DNA of 64,000 nucleotides, from contig NC_134454.1 of assembly GCF_030867145.1 (NCBI RefSeq), positions 65,020,308 through 65,084,307 of the forward strand, given 5' to 3'. Below the pieces are notes generated by a model that was not told the origin of the DNA, made no database searches, and saw only the letters and a program-made list of their open reading frames with translations. Origin of the DNA: Opisthocomus hoazin. Its lineage: Eukaryota; Chordata; Aves; Opisthocomiformes; Opisthocomidae. The translations under genes and the position numbers were made by a program. The stretch's first letter is position 1. The number at the start of each line of letters is the position of its first letter. Shown in pieces: positions 15,101 through 26,599 of this stretch.

Positions 15101-18100
15101 ACCAGCCGGCCCCCTCATGCTAACCCACTGGGACGCGGGGCCTCCACAACACAGACCGGCCACCCACTTTGCTCAGTGCTACTTGTTTGGAGCTCAAGGA
15201 GGGTGCAGTGCCAGCTTGCCCAAGACCCCGAAACTTGAAAACCTAGTGTACTTGAAAACAGACTGCAACACGATCCGAGTGGCTGATATGACTGGTTTCA
15301 CAACGGCATCTGTGGAAAGCCACGAGGGAAATTTTTCTGTTCAAAAATACCCCAGGCACAGTTTCACAGACATTTCTTCTGGCAGCCAGGCTGGCTAAAC
15401 AGCTGCTGGCTCCTACCAGCCTTTCTCCTCTGCCGGCCACTCACTCACTCACTCCCACCCTGGCACCAGCACCTCAGCAGCCCTGATGACAGCTGTTTCT
15501 GCTGCTGCCGGTGACCAAGCAAGTAACTTACTGGCTAAAAACAAAACAAAACAAAAAAACAAGGAAGAAACATGACATATCAATCCTTCTCAGCTGCTGA
15601 TTTATTACGCAATGACAGAAACGGTTTTACCACGGCAAGCGAGGGCACAGTGCAAGGGCAGGAAGGAAGAGCAGAGGTAAATGCCTCGCAGCAGTCTCGT
15701 GTGCTTTGACCCTGCTCTGGACAGATGTTTCAGTGGCATTTTCCTACCACCTTATTTGACACCACCTTGATTTGAGTGCAGCAAGCTCCTGACAGTGCAG
15801 AGGAACAGTGATTTTTACACCCACACAGTGAGGAGCAGAAGCAAGCAGACTATGTAACAGCCCTAGTCCGTGCAAACCACCTTTCCAGGTACAGGTAGGC
15901 CTGGACACAGCTGCACACTCCCATCTTATCCCAGCCAGCCTGGGGAGGACCTGTGGTTAACAAGAGTTAGACAGGTTAACACAACAGGGTAAAAGCAGGC
16001 TTACCAACTTGAGCACAAGCTCTCATCTCCCTGCAATGAATACTCCACCAACATCTTACACTTAACACACTTAACATATTACACTTAACACACTTAACAT
16101 CTGCCACACATGCAAGCCTTGATTTTTGCAAGCTGTGATCCAATCTGATAAATCAGTGGAATGAGGTATGACAGTAATGTTAAGCACACACAGCGCTATT
16201 TACATACAAGACTGAGAAGTAAAGTGAACATGTCCTGCCTACTGCTTTTGCAGAGAGAGCAACATTTTTAGAAGGTATTTTCCACAGACGTTTCCAAAAA
16301 AATCTCAAAGGTCTTTGAAAGTATTTTGTGTAGCCATTAAAACAAAGTGAGGAGTTTCAGGATCGTTGCCCAAAACAGCCTATGGTATTTTTAAATTATA
16401 CAAAACATAGGGAAGTATAAAGCTTATCACAACAAAGCATTCTTCCTTTTGGGAGACTTCAGCAGAAACGGTAAAAATCAAAGTGAAGAAGAGCGCATTG
16501 GGAAAAAAAAAAAGTGCACACTTAAATGAAATGAAGACTTATCAGCGTTTTATCTCTTCCCTCCTAACCGACTGCTCAGCCCGAGCGGCCGGGGAGACCG
16601 CATGCCTTCCGGCCTGTCCTCCGAGCACAGGAATGTGCCTTGCTGAAGGTTCTTTTCACGGAGGCCTACAACAGCTTAGTTTTTCATGCGTTACTTGATT
16701 ACTTGACTACCAGCGTTATCTGGGCTGTAAGATTTGCAGGTAATGCGGTCACTGAGCTGTTAACAGCAACGTCTATGAAAAACACCCAAACATCTGCTCT
16801 CGCAGCTACACGCAGCATCTAAGCAAGCTGGAAGAGCAAAGCAGCCAGCCCTGCACGAACAACGTCCTGAGGCGGCTACGCACCTGCCCTTAGACTTTCC
16901 ATTTCAGGGAAGAGCGCCTAGCAAGCCAGACGTTTTGCTAGTGCACTGGTTCATGAAAACAAGAGATGTCGGATGCCAGGTGTCCCAAGCCTTAGGAGCT
17001 GGGCTCAAAGTGTTACTGAAACCCCTGCTGTTATGCATACACATTTTGCAAAGGTTTCTTCAACCGGTCGCTTGATTACACTGCGGTTTGCCCCTCTGAA
17101 GTAACTAAATTCACTTTAGAGGCTTTATTTCATCCTTTGTCTGACTTAACTGGTTTTCCAGTGCTGCTTCTTTAATATTCAGGCTCACCATGCAGCTTAA
17201 GCTAAGAGGTTTTGTCACCAGCATACCAGTTAATCAACTGCCGACCTATTTTTGGGAGCACACCTCACACTGCAAACTGTGCAAAATGAAAACCGACTTC
17301 AGAGAAAAGTCACGCCGGCCTAGACGCTGCATGAACACTGCATTCCAGGGAGGCTCTCCTGCCCCGAGCTGAGCTTTCAAAGCCAAGGGCTTGTGCCCTG
17401 CACCATGGGGCAGAACTGCCACACAGCATTGAGCAGCTCAAAACCTAGGTGAGAAAGCAGCGTCTAGGGCAGATATGCCAAGAGCCAGAACACGGCCAAG
17501 CCACTGCCAGGCGCTGGCAAAGCTGAAGTTAAACTGAACTGAGGATGATTCGCTTCCATCTCCATTCTCAAACATTGCCAAGTGGTGACTCAGCTCAGGA
17601 CTAGAAAACAATGGCACTGGAAAATGTCTAAATCAAAGACTGCCGAACTGCTCTTCTGATGATTTTAGAAAAATCAAGACAATTGTTTAGTCTGACCTGA
17701 GCCTCGCAGTATATCACATCACCCAACTCCCCTGTAGTATAGTTATTTCTATTAGCACAGACCATCTGGATTTGACGGCAGCATGAGGTGGACTGTCTGT
17801 CAGTCTGGTTACTTAATCTGTCAGTAAAACCAGAAAACACCCCCATCACCACCTTTTAACTTCTCTGCTACACTTCCCAGGCACTAGTACTTGGTGAGGC
17901 TTTCTTCACTAGCTTAGAAAGCCTTTTAACTACCTGGTCTTTTCGCCCTGCTTGTCAAAGAATGAACCCAAAACCATTTGCCCTCAGTCTCATTTGAATG
18001 CTTTAAGACTTTTCCTCCCAGCCCCTAAGTTGTTTGGGCTTTTTTGCTGCACACCCTAAAGTTTCCCCAGTCTCTCCTACAAAATCACGGCAGCACCATC

Positions 18101-21100
18101 AGCCCAACTGCCAACGGCAGCCCAAACTGCGTCACCTCACTCCCCTCCCCGGCACACAGCCAAAGAGGGGGCGAGACTCTGCCCCGCAGCATCCCACGCT
18201 GCCTGTCCCCCATGCACACTCTGCGCGGGCAACCAGCTACCTGGCTGTACTTAAACGGCATAATTCTGCACCGGGGCCATGCCATCTGGGTCACTTCACC
18301 TTCCACAGCAGCTTCCGCTCCACCAGTCCTTCCATCATGCCTGTGTGCTTTTGGGAGCAATTTAAAATGTACTCTTCGGTCACTGACGAAAACAGGCCAC
18401 TGTTTTCGTCAGTGACCTGATCCTGAAGCTCCTTTGCACTGATCCCTTGACAATCTTCACTGAGAGCAACCTCCATGGCTCGACAGGTTCAACTGTCCTC
18501 TCCTTTCATTTCGTATTTCACCATTCTCTCATCTGCAAGTTGTTCCAGCTCATGCTGCAGGCACTTCTCTGCCTTTCACAGCACAGGAGCTACTAATAGA
18601 GCAACTGGAAGATGAAAGGCAATGGCAAAGTCTGACAATTTGAGACCGTTGTTGTCGCAAAAGTGCAAGTTCGTTCCCAGTGTGCAATGACCAGTCTCAC
18701 ACACTGAGACGAGATATCGATCTATTACAAAGTTGTACAAGTTCAGATGCTGGATAATACTAGCACTTCTGATTCACAAAAGACATTAATCTTTATTCAA
18801 CTTCTTATCAATAAGTTTCAGCCCAGGGGGCAGTCCTATGCCACTGGCTGGTCACACCATTTACATAACACTTGGTCAGCACCTTCATACCGCACATGTT
18901 TGTTGAGGAAAGATCCCGGGGTCTTTTGCCGAGGGGGTGTGACTTTTGGTATTACAGTGTATTTTAATGAAAGATAGGTTACTTTCAGACACTACTTCTA
19001 TGCCAGAACAAGCCAAAACTAGCAAAGCGTTAACAAGCATTCTTCTCAGGGTATTCTTATCTCCTTAAAAGACAGTTCCCTTGACTTAGAGGTAACTTCT
19101 TCTAAGCAAAGAACAACAAATTCCCACTATTCCAATCATACAAAGGCCTTTGCGATGCCTGGCTTCAGCCAGTGATGCTAAGGCCTTTGTGATAACATCA
19201 TCACTTCATACAGTGAGCAGATTTTCTCCAGGTGAGCTCTGATGTTCAAGACCAGCACTCTAGAGGCAGAATAGCACACACAGATGCAATGTGGTGCATC
19301 GTGAGGGACAAAGAACCAAGTGCAGCGCAGCAACTGCTTAAGTCCATGTACCATCGGAGTGAAGCAGCAGTTAAAATGAAATTTCTGCATGCATTGACTT
19401 AAGAGCATGTAGCTGGAACAGCTGCTTCACTTTTGAATGAACTGACAGTTCTGAGCTGTTCCACAAGGACGCTGTGTCTTTAAAAGGTGGTTCCAGTACC
19501 AAGTCCAAGAGGACATGAACACTTTGTACAAAGTGACAAACGCCAACAAATTGGTTCAAAACATTAACTATTTCTCACCACATCATATTAAAAAAAAAAA
19601 AAAAAATCTACCTGCTTGAAGCATTGCTGAAGACATTGTAGTTTAGATCAGTGTCACAACAGCCAACTTCACACATGTTTCCAGATTGGAAGGTTCAAAA
19701 TGGAGCCTGCTCACACCTTCCCATTGCTGACTTCTTGTTTTGGTTTAGCCTGGATAAATGCCAGGTGCCCACCAAAACTGCTCTATCACTCCCGTTCCTC
19801 AGATGGACAGGGCAGATGAAAAATGATGAAAGGCTCGAGGGTCGAGATAAGGACGGGGAGAGTTCACTCACCAATTACTGTCACGGACAAAACAGACTGA
19901 ACTTGGGGAGAAAAGGGAGTTTAATTCATCACCAATCAAATCAGAGCAGGATAATAAGAAAATAAATCCAGATCTTAAAACACCTTCCCCCCACCCCTCC
20001 CTTCTTCCCCGGCTCAGCTTCACTCCCATTTCTCTCCCTCCTTCCCCTGAGCGGTGTAGGTGGACAGGGAATGGGGGTTGCGGTCAGTTCATCACATGTT
20101 GTCTCTGCCGCTCCTTATCCCTCAGGGGGAGGACTCCTCACACTCTGCCCCTGCTGCAGTGCGAGGTGTCTCTTATGGAAGACAGTTCTCCACAAAGTTC
20201 TTCAATGTGAGTCCTTCCCACAGGCTGCAGCTCTTCACAAACTGCCCCAGCGCAGGTCCCTCCCATGGGGTACAGTCCATCAGGAACAGGCTGCTCCAGC
20301 GTGGGTCCCCCACAGGGTCACAAGCCCTGCCAGCAAACCTGCTCCAGCGCGGGCTCCCCACGAGGTCACAGCTTCCTTCAGGCATCCACCTGCTCCGGCG
20401 TGGGGTCCCTTCCACGGGCTGCACGTGGAGATCTGCTCCACTGTGGACCTCCATGGGCTGCAGGGGGACAGCCTGCCTCACCATGGTCTTCATCACGAGT
20501 TGCAAGGGAAGGGTCTCTGCTCCGACACTTCAGACACCTCCTCCCCCTCCTTCTGCACTGACCTTGGCGTCTGCAGGGTTGTTTCTCTCCCATCGTCTCA
20601 CTCCTCTCTCTAACTGCCGTCTCACCCAGAGTTTTTTTTCTTCCCTTTCTTAATTACGTTATCACCGTCGCTGATTGGCTTGGCCTTGGCCAGCGGTGGG
20701 ACCGTATTAGAGCCAGTTAGCACAGGCTTTATCAAACATAGGGGAAGCTTCTTGCAGCTTATCACAGAGGCCACCCCTATAGCCCCCCCACTACCACAAC
20801 CTTGTCATGCAAACCCATAACACTTCTTGATGAGCATTTTTAAATACAATGACTACTGAAGAAGTATCTTGAATAGTATTCCTGAACCACTGTTGTGCAA
20901 GCGACTATAACATAAGAAGCCATGGGGAAAAAAACACATGAGATAGGTCTCTTCAGAAAACGGTAAGAATGGTCCCTGTTAAAACTCAGTGTGAGAGATG
21001 ACGGGTCGACACATTTTGCATCAGTCCTACCAGGCAGAAAGAAGTGTAAAACTTTCCATCTTCAGACTATGAACACTTTATATGTTTAAATACTTCAGCA

Positions 21101-24100
21101 TACACCACCTCTAATGGCTGGAAGTTCCACTCACTAAAGTGCACTCATTAGTCCCAGCGAAGTTACCACTAATTAAAACGACGGTGAGATTGCTAGGTGT
21201 GTCAGGAGTCGCTTCAAAACAAGCATGGAGCCACCTCCTCCCCACAGGCTGTCATGGGCAAACGCTGCAGTCCCCACAGCTCCGACTGGCTCGGTCCCTG
21301 TGTCTCATGCCATAGTACACACTGATGTTGAAGTTAATCTCTTGGGTGACCTGAACAATGCAGCAGGTCAGATTCAGTTGTCAGAATGGTCGATCACACC
21401 CTAAAAATCTGGAAGACTGGGCTTCTAACATGTCGAAACATATCAGAGGCCACGCAGTTAAGAAAGAAATGAAAGCGCCATTAACTCTGATATGAGCAGG
21501 GCCTTGGAAGCAACCTACGGTCCACGTGTCTTCACTTGGCTAAGCTGAGAACGCCATCCAGCCTCAGCATGTGTTTAGGATGACAGCATGCACCAGCTCC
21601 AGAGGAAGCCTTCAGCTTGTACTGTAGCCACAACTCAGGCTTTCATTCAATTGCTCCTCTGAAACAAGTATGTCTTGTACCCACAACCGCGAGTGCGTCT
21701 ATTCTAATGGCAGTCTCGGTAACAGGAAAAAAACATACTCTGGAATACCTACACTTCAAAAATTAAAACAAAAGCAGCAGTAGGATTTACAGCCTTCTGC
21801 AGAAAAGTATTCCCTCATCCTTAAAAGTGAAGGCCCTGCTCTTACACTGCCTTCACTCCACAGCTGTAGAGCTGTGTTTAAGCTGTTTCTTTAAATGCAC
21901 AATGCAACCAACTTGTGGGATGTGAGAGGAAAAGACTAAAAAAAAAATCAGGCAGCAATGAAAAATTAAGCAAGGAATGAGAAACAGTATCTTCTGCCTG
22001 GAATGAGAAAGAGTATCTTCTGCCTGTTACACAGTGCCAGGGAAAGGTTCCAACCCAGCCATGCAAGTGTCAAATGATGCAGCACTTACAGGATCTCAGT
22101 GTGTTTTGGTCACTTTTCTCTCCCCTTCTGATCACTTTTGAATCCAGCAGCAAATCTTATCCAGCTACGGCTGGCAGATGGGGGCCTCAAAGATATTACA
22201 TTCTTACAACGTCCTTGAAAATAGGAAAAAGGTTTAGCAGAGAAAAATGATCTCTCAACCCTGAGTAAGGAAAAGGCTCCAACACAAGTTCAGTATTTAT
22301 TAGTAAGGGAATCAACTTAAGATACCAACCTCAATGGACAAAGCTGCAGAAAACCAGGCTTTGCTAATTCAGTTGTTCAGGCAACCATTTGTTTAAAACA
22401 AAAACTCAATGTTTCCACAAACAGGGAAGGAAAAAGTCCTTCCTCAGTCTGTTTTTCCTAACTGTAAGTGGAGCACACTACGATACTCCACCTGAGACCG
22501 CATACAGCTAGTTTCATTTTCAATCACGATTAAAAGCAGGGCTGTGGAAAGGCAGCCGTGAGAAGGGGGTAAAACCCACAGCTAAATTTCTCTTTTTTTA
22601 ACTGACTGGTTCAGATTAAACATGACAAACCAAACCCTCCTCATCCAGGAAGACCACCTGAAGAAGCAGAGATGTGTTTTGGGGAGCACCACGAGGAGCG
22701 GAGCCAGGAACGCCGCCAACACCACCCCATCGTGCTGCAGCGCATCACAGCAGGCGCATGCCCCAGCAGTGCCCCAGTGTCCTCACAGGACACAAAAACC
22801 CAGACAAGGATGACAGAGCCACCCTTTTCACCGTGTAACAAAGAGAGGAGACCAGGAGGACAGGACTGCAAGCCCTTTCTCAACCTGCAGATGCAAACAG
22901 GCAGTGCCGGGAAGGCAGGCAGCCCTGGAGCGCACAGGGGGCTTCCTTCCCTTGCCCCAGAAGCCATGAGCCCCAGAAGCCATAAGACTGGCCGAGGCCA
23001 ATCTTACAAATAAAGCTGTGTTTGTTTTGTTTTGTGTTTTTAAAGGCCCTCAGAATTAGAAGTCTGGGTATAAAATTGAAAAGCTGATACTCTAACTTGC
23101 AGCACATCTTACTGCGTTTACTACATGATATGATTTCTAAGTGCAGAACAGCATTAAATAAAGCACTCAAGATTTAACAGACCTACAAAAATAGCTTTGT
23201 AAGCTTTAGTAACTACCAATTCTAACTGAAAAATCCATCTTCTTGAACAACGCAGCTACAATATACTGCCCCCCGAAAACTAATGTTAACTATCTAAATT
23301 ACATTTATTTAACTCTGGAAAAAACATATTCATTGTAATAAAGATTTTCCGCAACAGCTGCTTTTCTTAACCATGATCTCAACTTTATTCTCTTGAGAAT
23401 AACTTCTGAAGAAAAGCCAAATGTAAAATCCTGTTTCCTGTCAATTTAAGCAGATGGGTTTATGTAATCAAAAGCTTTGTGGCAGCCCAAGCCAAACTGT
23501 ATTCTCACTGTATTCTCAAAATAGGTCTACCAATGGAACACTAGCAAAAGAAGAAACATTTAGAAAGCTTATTAGAGCTCAGAAACCCAAAAATCGCAAT
23601 TCTCTTCAAAACAAGGTTGTACATCGCCCGATAAAAACCAGCTGCAGGAATTAGTGTTTATAAATGGCCAAGTGCCTTTAAAGAAAGTTCCCAGGGTCTA
23701 CTTGGCAAGGATACAAGTCATGGTAATGTCAATTAAGATTATTTTAAATAATTTTTGAGTGCAAAATCAGCATAACCAAAGTACACTGATGCCTGGCAGC
23801 TTGCCCCTGTACGCTTTAACAATAGGAACCTGGGCTGTGAAACTCGAATGCATTTGTTCCGACTGGCAGCATCAACTGGACGTTCAGCATGGTTTGACCC
23901 AAAACCAAAAGTACTGATCACTCATTGTCTACTTCACACCAGGAAAATCTGCTAGTATTACGAGTGGAGAAAAAACGGATAGTAAAGTGATGTTAACTCA
24001 CAACTAAACTTTGTTATCAGCTACAGACATCCACACACGATAACGGCATTTTCACAGCTCTGAGGGACAATACCAAAGCTCTCAGTTCTAGAAAAGCAAA

Positions 24101-25885
24101 TACACAGAGGTAGATATAAGATATATACAGGGCAAAACTACTTCGTACAAAAAAACCCCACCCCATGGGAACTCAAACCCATTAAACTAGTGTATTTTAG
24201 GGAAAAAAGGAGGGACCCAACATGAGTGTTGTTCTTCAGGGCTTGTATGAAGCTCCATCTTTCCTCAAGCACATCATCTCTGTTTCTGGAGACAGGGTTA
24301 AATTCATCTTCGGGGCAACATTTAAGGGGAGGCCCAATTCCTTCTCAATCTTCCAGCTTGATTACCAGCACCCATAAAATGCCTGAGGAAGATGGGTTGA
24401 GAGAGAAAGAAGAACTTTTATCCTTTTTGTTTTTCTTGTGTGTTAATCATGTTAAACAAACATTCCCTCTTCAACGTTGGAATAAATCAAGTCATGAAGG
24501 CAAAGACTGTTTCTCCTTTTAAAAAAACTATGCTGCACGCTATTGAAAGGTGGTTCACGCCATTTATCATCTTAGCCTGTAAAAAGGTTATCCGCACCGA
24601 GTGTGCTGGTGTAACTGCAGCAACACGCCACATTTAGCACAGATAAGACTTACATCAAAAATAGAGCTTGAGCCAGCAGAATACATCTCCCCAGGGCATT
24701 GCATAATTTTGGTGCTACGACTGCATCCACTTTAGGGCTTTTGCTTCGGCTCCAACTTCACTAAGGAGTTCAGTTTGTCTACAGACTCCAAAGTGGCACA
24801 CCAGTGTCAATAAAACACATTACCATCAGATATTACTATGAGGGGTAGGAGCAGCAGCTTTGAGAACGTCTCAAAGTCTGGTCATACTAACGCCGTGCCG
24901 TTCACCACGCGAGTCTCAGCAATGGTTCCATCCTCTTGGCACTAAGTTACTTCTCCAGGAGCATCATCACAAAAAAACGTAACGAAAACGCAAACAGCCA
25001 CGAACGGCGACAGTAACAACGCCTACCAGCAGCACGCTGTCAGGACGCTCCAAAAGCCGCCTCACACGCTGCCAAAACGGCAGGCGAAGCAGCAGCCGGG
25101 CAGACCCCCTGCTTCCAGGGAAGCAGCCGACCTCGCCGTTACGGCTGTCCCCCACCACGACCGGGCAGGGCTGTCCGGCCGGGCAGGGCGCGTGGAGGCA
25201 CGCTCTGCGGCCCGCCGGCGACTGGAAGAGCCGCAGCAAAGACCAAGCCTAGCCCGGGGTTTCAGCCTTCAGGAAAGACCTGGGATTTTTTCCCCGGGTG
25301 GTTCACACGCAGAAGAACAGAGAACAACCAGACACCGAGGGTGGGCAGAGTGGCCAGTGAAGAAATGTCGGCGGAACCGGGACCGCAAGGTGTTCAGATA
25401 GGTAAAACGGGAGGAACAAGCTCACTGTGCGGTCTGCCGCAGAAGGGACAAGCAGTAACGGGTCTCCGTCGCAGAAACTGAGATTTGGGAGAACGAAGCA
25501 CGACAGAGAGTGCCCGAGGGAGGCGCGGTTCAACGCCAGGCTGGAGGGACAGCCGGCAGCAGCGGCAGCCCCCCCCCCGACCGCAGCCGAAGGGGCGACC
25601 CGGAAGGGGCCTTGCGGCCACCCTCCTCCCGCTCGGCGGAACGGGCCCGGCCAAGGCAACGGGCGTACGCGGAGCACCGGCTCCTCGCCCCTCGGGCCGG
25701 GTCCCGCACCCGCCCCGTCGCTCGCCTCCTCCGCCAGCGCCTGCACTCCCCGAGCCTCCCCACAAGCCGCCCTCCGCCCCGCCAAGCGCCGCTCCCGCTG
25801 TAACGCGTTCGCCGCCCCGGGGAGGACGGCTGCCCCGGGGGAACCCCCAGCCCCGTACCTGGCCGGCGCAGCGGGGCGCGGACAT
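7..25885 (-). CDS. SERINC5: SERINC5, serine incorporator 5 (N-terminal half; gene continues beyond left edge)
   Basis: Five coding exons were read on the minus strand in order 25859-25885, 10551-10718, 3317-3495, 2948-3030 and 7-100. All joins keep frame and every intron is GT-AG. They give about 183 residues of a multi-pass membrane protein. The family is known as ten-helix SERINC proteins, which scramble phospholipids in the plasma membrane; SERINC5 also restricts retroviral particles. Seen here are the start MSAPRCAGQ, the cysteine-rich CCCG...CSLCCKCCP segment, the [10 protein letters not shown] helix, the [20 protein letters not shown] block, the [17 protein letters not shown] block and [11 protein letters not shown]. 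These match SERINC5 better than the SERINC1-3 sequences I know. The start lies in a CpG island. The first coding exon is only 27 nt and intron 1 is 15.1 kb. The C-terminal half lies outside the window. Paralogue assignment is confident but rests on memory of the human protein. Confidence 0.95.
101..2947 (-). other. SERINC5 intron 4
   Basis: AT-rich intron with an A-rich tract near 1410-1455. Small open frames at 1980-2990 show no conserved domain. No mobile element recognised. Confidence 0.85.
2948..3030 (-). CDS. SERINC5: SERINC5 coding exon 4
   Basis: 83 nt between acceptor TTGTCCAG and donor GTACGT. It encodes [17 protein letters not shown] then [10 protein letters not shown], a family signature. 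The 286-nt intron 3 separates it from exon 3. Confidence 0.95.
3317..3495 (-). CDS. SERINC5: SERINC5 coding exon 3
   Basis: 179 nt between a TTTTTTCAG acceptor and a GTGAGT donor. It reads [10 protein letters not shown]...[20 protein letters not shown] and a hydrophobic [12 protein letters not shown] helix ending SCRAYVHNG. It begins in phase 0 and ends in phase 2 (GG), completed by exon 4. Confidence 0.96.
3496..10550 (-). other. SERINC5 intron 2
   Basis: About 7 kb with no exon or mobile element that I recognise on either strand. Open frames up to 150 codons lack recognisable motifs and conserved splice context. Confidence 0.8.
10551..10718 (-). CDS. SERINC5: SERINC5 coding exon 2
   Basis: 56 codons between a TTTCCAG acceptor and a GTAAGT donor, phase 0 on both sides. 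It encodes the Cys-rich [15 protein letters not shown] segment and the first conserved membrane helix ([13 protein letters not shown]) ending [12 protein letters not shown]. The longer open frame around it runs into both introns and is not coding beyond these limits. Confidence 0.96.
14309..14844. mobile_element. LTR copy A (TGTTG...CAACA), SERINC5 intron 1
   Basis: About 536 bp starting TGTTGTCGCAAAAA and ending TTAATGCAACA, so the ends form a short TGTTG/CAACA inverted repeat. It aligns in the same orientation with copy B at 18650-19197 along its whole length. Shared blocks include TCACACACTGAGA, CATAACACTT and GGGGGTGT. Read minus, copy B has AATAAA and both have an ATGYAAAT-like box, which favours minus orientation. 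Confidence 0.7.
16047..16102. repeat. Short tandem duplication (TTACACTTAACACACTTAACAT)
   Basis: Two copies of a ~25-bp unit, itself built from CACTTAACA repeats, in SERINC5 intron 1. Confidence 0.9.
18378..18417. repeat. Perfect 18-bp inverted repeat with 4-nt loop
   Basis: Left arm GGTCACTGACGAAAACAG (18378-18395), loop GCCA, right arm CTGTTTTCGTCAGTGACC (18400-18417). The arms are fully complementary and pairing stops abruptly on both sides. Confidence 0.97.
18650..19197. mobile_element. LTR copy B, SERINC5 intron 1
   Basis: Starts TGTTGTCGCAAAAGTG and ends near GTGATAACA. It is homologous to copy A, with an extra local duplication at the right end (AAGGCCTTTGYGAT seen twice, 19142-19193). 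Minus-strand AATAAA lies near 18790. No matching target-site duplication links the two copies, so they may be two solo LTRs rather than one provirus. Confidence 0.7.
19750..20822 (-). mobile_element. Long avian LTR with internal ~30-60 bp repeats, SERINC5 intron 1
   Basis: About 1.07 kb. Reading minus it begins TGTTATGGGTTTGCATGACA. It contains a chain of imperfect repeats built on CTGCTCCAGCGTGGGTCCC / CCACGGGCTGCA motifs (20150-20480), a CTGATTGGCTTGGCC block (CCAAT-box-like) and a tract ATCACCAATCAAATCAGAG. I recognise this arrangement from a family frequent in bird genomes. The 197- and 180-codon plus frames at 20060-20653 are products of the repeats, not genes. The left boundary is approximate. 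Confidence 0.75.
21974..22025. repeat. 26-bp tandem duplication
   Basis: Two adjacent copies of a 26-bp unit beginning GGAATGAGAAA and ending TCTTCTGCCT, differing at one base. In SERINC5 intron 1. Confidence 0.95.
25859..25885 (-). CDS. SERINC5: SERINC5 coding exon 1
   Basis: Nine codons, MSAPRCAGQ, starting at the ATG whose first base is 25885 and ending CAG before donor GTACGG. Human SERINC5 begins MSAQCCAGQ. The phase-0 join to exon 2 gives AGQ-LACCC, as in the family. Confidence 0.93.
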
Positions 25886-26190
25886 GCCGGCGGCGCGGCG
25901 GGCCGATCTGCCGGGCCGCCTGCCTCCTGCGGGAGCGGGCAGGGCCGGGCCGGGCAGCGGGCGGGGGCCGCCCGGCCGCCACGCCCTCGGCCCGGCCCCG
26001 CCGCCCGCCTTCCGCTGTCGTCAGCCTGCGCGGCGGGGCCGGGAGGACCGCGGGGAGCGCGCCGCGCCGGGGCGTGCGTCCTGGGGTTGGCGGCGGCTGG
26101 GGCGCGGCGGGCGGTGCCCGGCGACCGCGGCCTGCGCTTTAGCCAGTTCGCTGGGCCAGGCGCGCTCTTACCTCAGAGTCTTAAAAGGTC

Positions 26191-26220
26191 CTGCCCTGCC
26201 CTGCCCTGCCCTGCCCTGCC
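26191..26220. repeat. (CTGCC)6 microsatellite in SERINC5 promoter region
   Basis: Six perfect CTGCC pentamers about 310 bp upstream of the SERINC5 start codon, inside the CpG island. Confidence 0.95.
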
Positions 26221-26599
26221 CTTCCCGGGAGCGGAGGATTCCTCGGTCTCCCCCGCCGCTGTCCCTGCCGTTGCGGGTCCCTGCGGGAAGACTCCCTCGC
26301 CCTCTCTGCGCGGTGGCCCCGTGGCCGTGCGCCGCAGCGTTTTTAAAGTAGCTGTTTGGCGCTTTTCTCGCAGTCCCGGGACGCCCTGGCTTTAGAGGAG
26401 CGACCAACAGCCGTGAAAGCGCGGTCCGGCGCGGACAACGTCGCTAGGGCTGCCAGCAAGGCCCGCGGGGCGTGTGCCTCGGGAGGTGCTGCGCGGAAGG
26501 CCCGGCTCTGCCCTCGTCTGGGCGAGCAGGCGTCACATCGCCTGGCATCACGCTGGGGGCCGGGGAGAGCGGAGTCGCTGGGAAGGTGCACTTCAGAAA

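Larger units (their letters stand above)
10719..25858 (-). other. SERINC5 intron 1
   Basis: About 15.1 kb. It carries LTR copies A and B, the long LTR at 19750-20822, a hairpin, small tandem repeats and A runs at 13224-13243 and 19590-19606. Stretches 10719-14308, 14845-18649 and 20823-25080 otherwise hold nothing I can name. Confidence 0.8.

Noticed and set aside
18378-18417. Hairpin considered as a microRNA precursor
   Set aside because: An 18-bp stem with a 4-nt loop is too short for a canonical precursor, and no flanking stem extends it.
20060-20653. Open frames of 197 and 180 codons
   Set aside because: They fall entirely inside the long LTR and are built from its internal repeats.
25427-26395. 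Open frames of 322 and 288 codons on the plus strand
   Set aside because: They lie in the SERINC5 CpG island, are Pro/Arg/Gly/Ala-rich in overlapping frames, and show no domain. Low stop-codon frequency in GC-rich DNA explains them.
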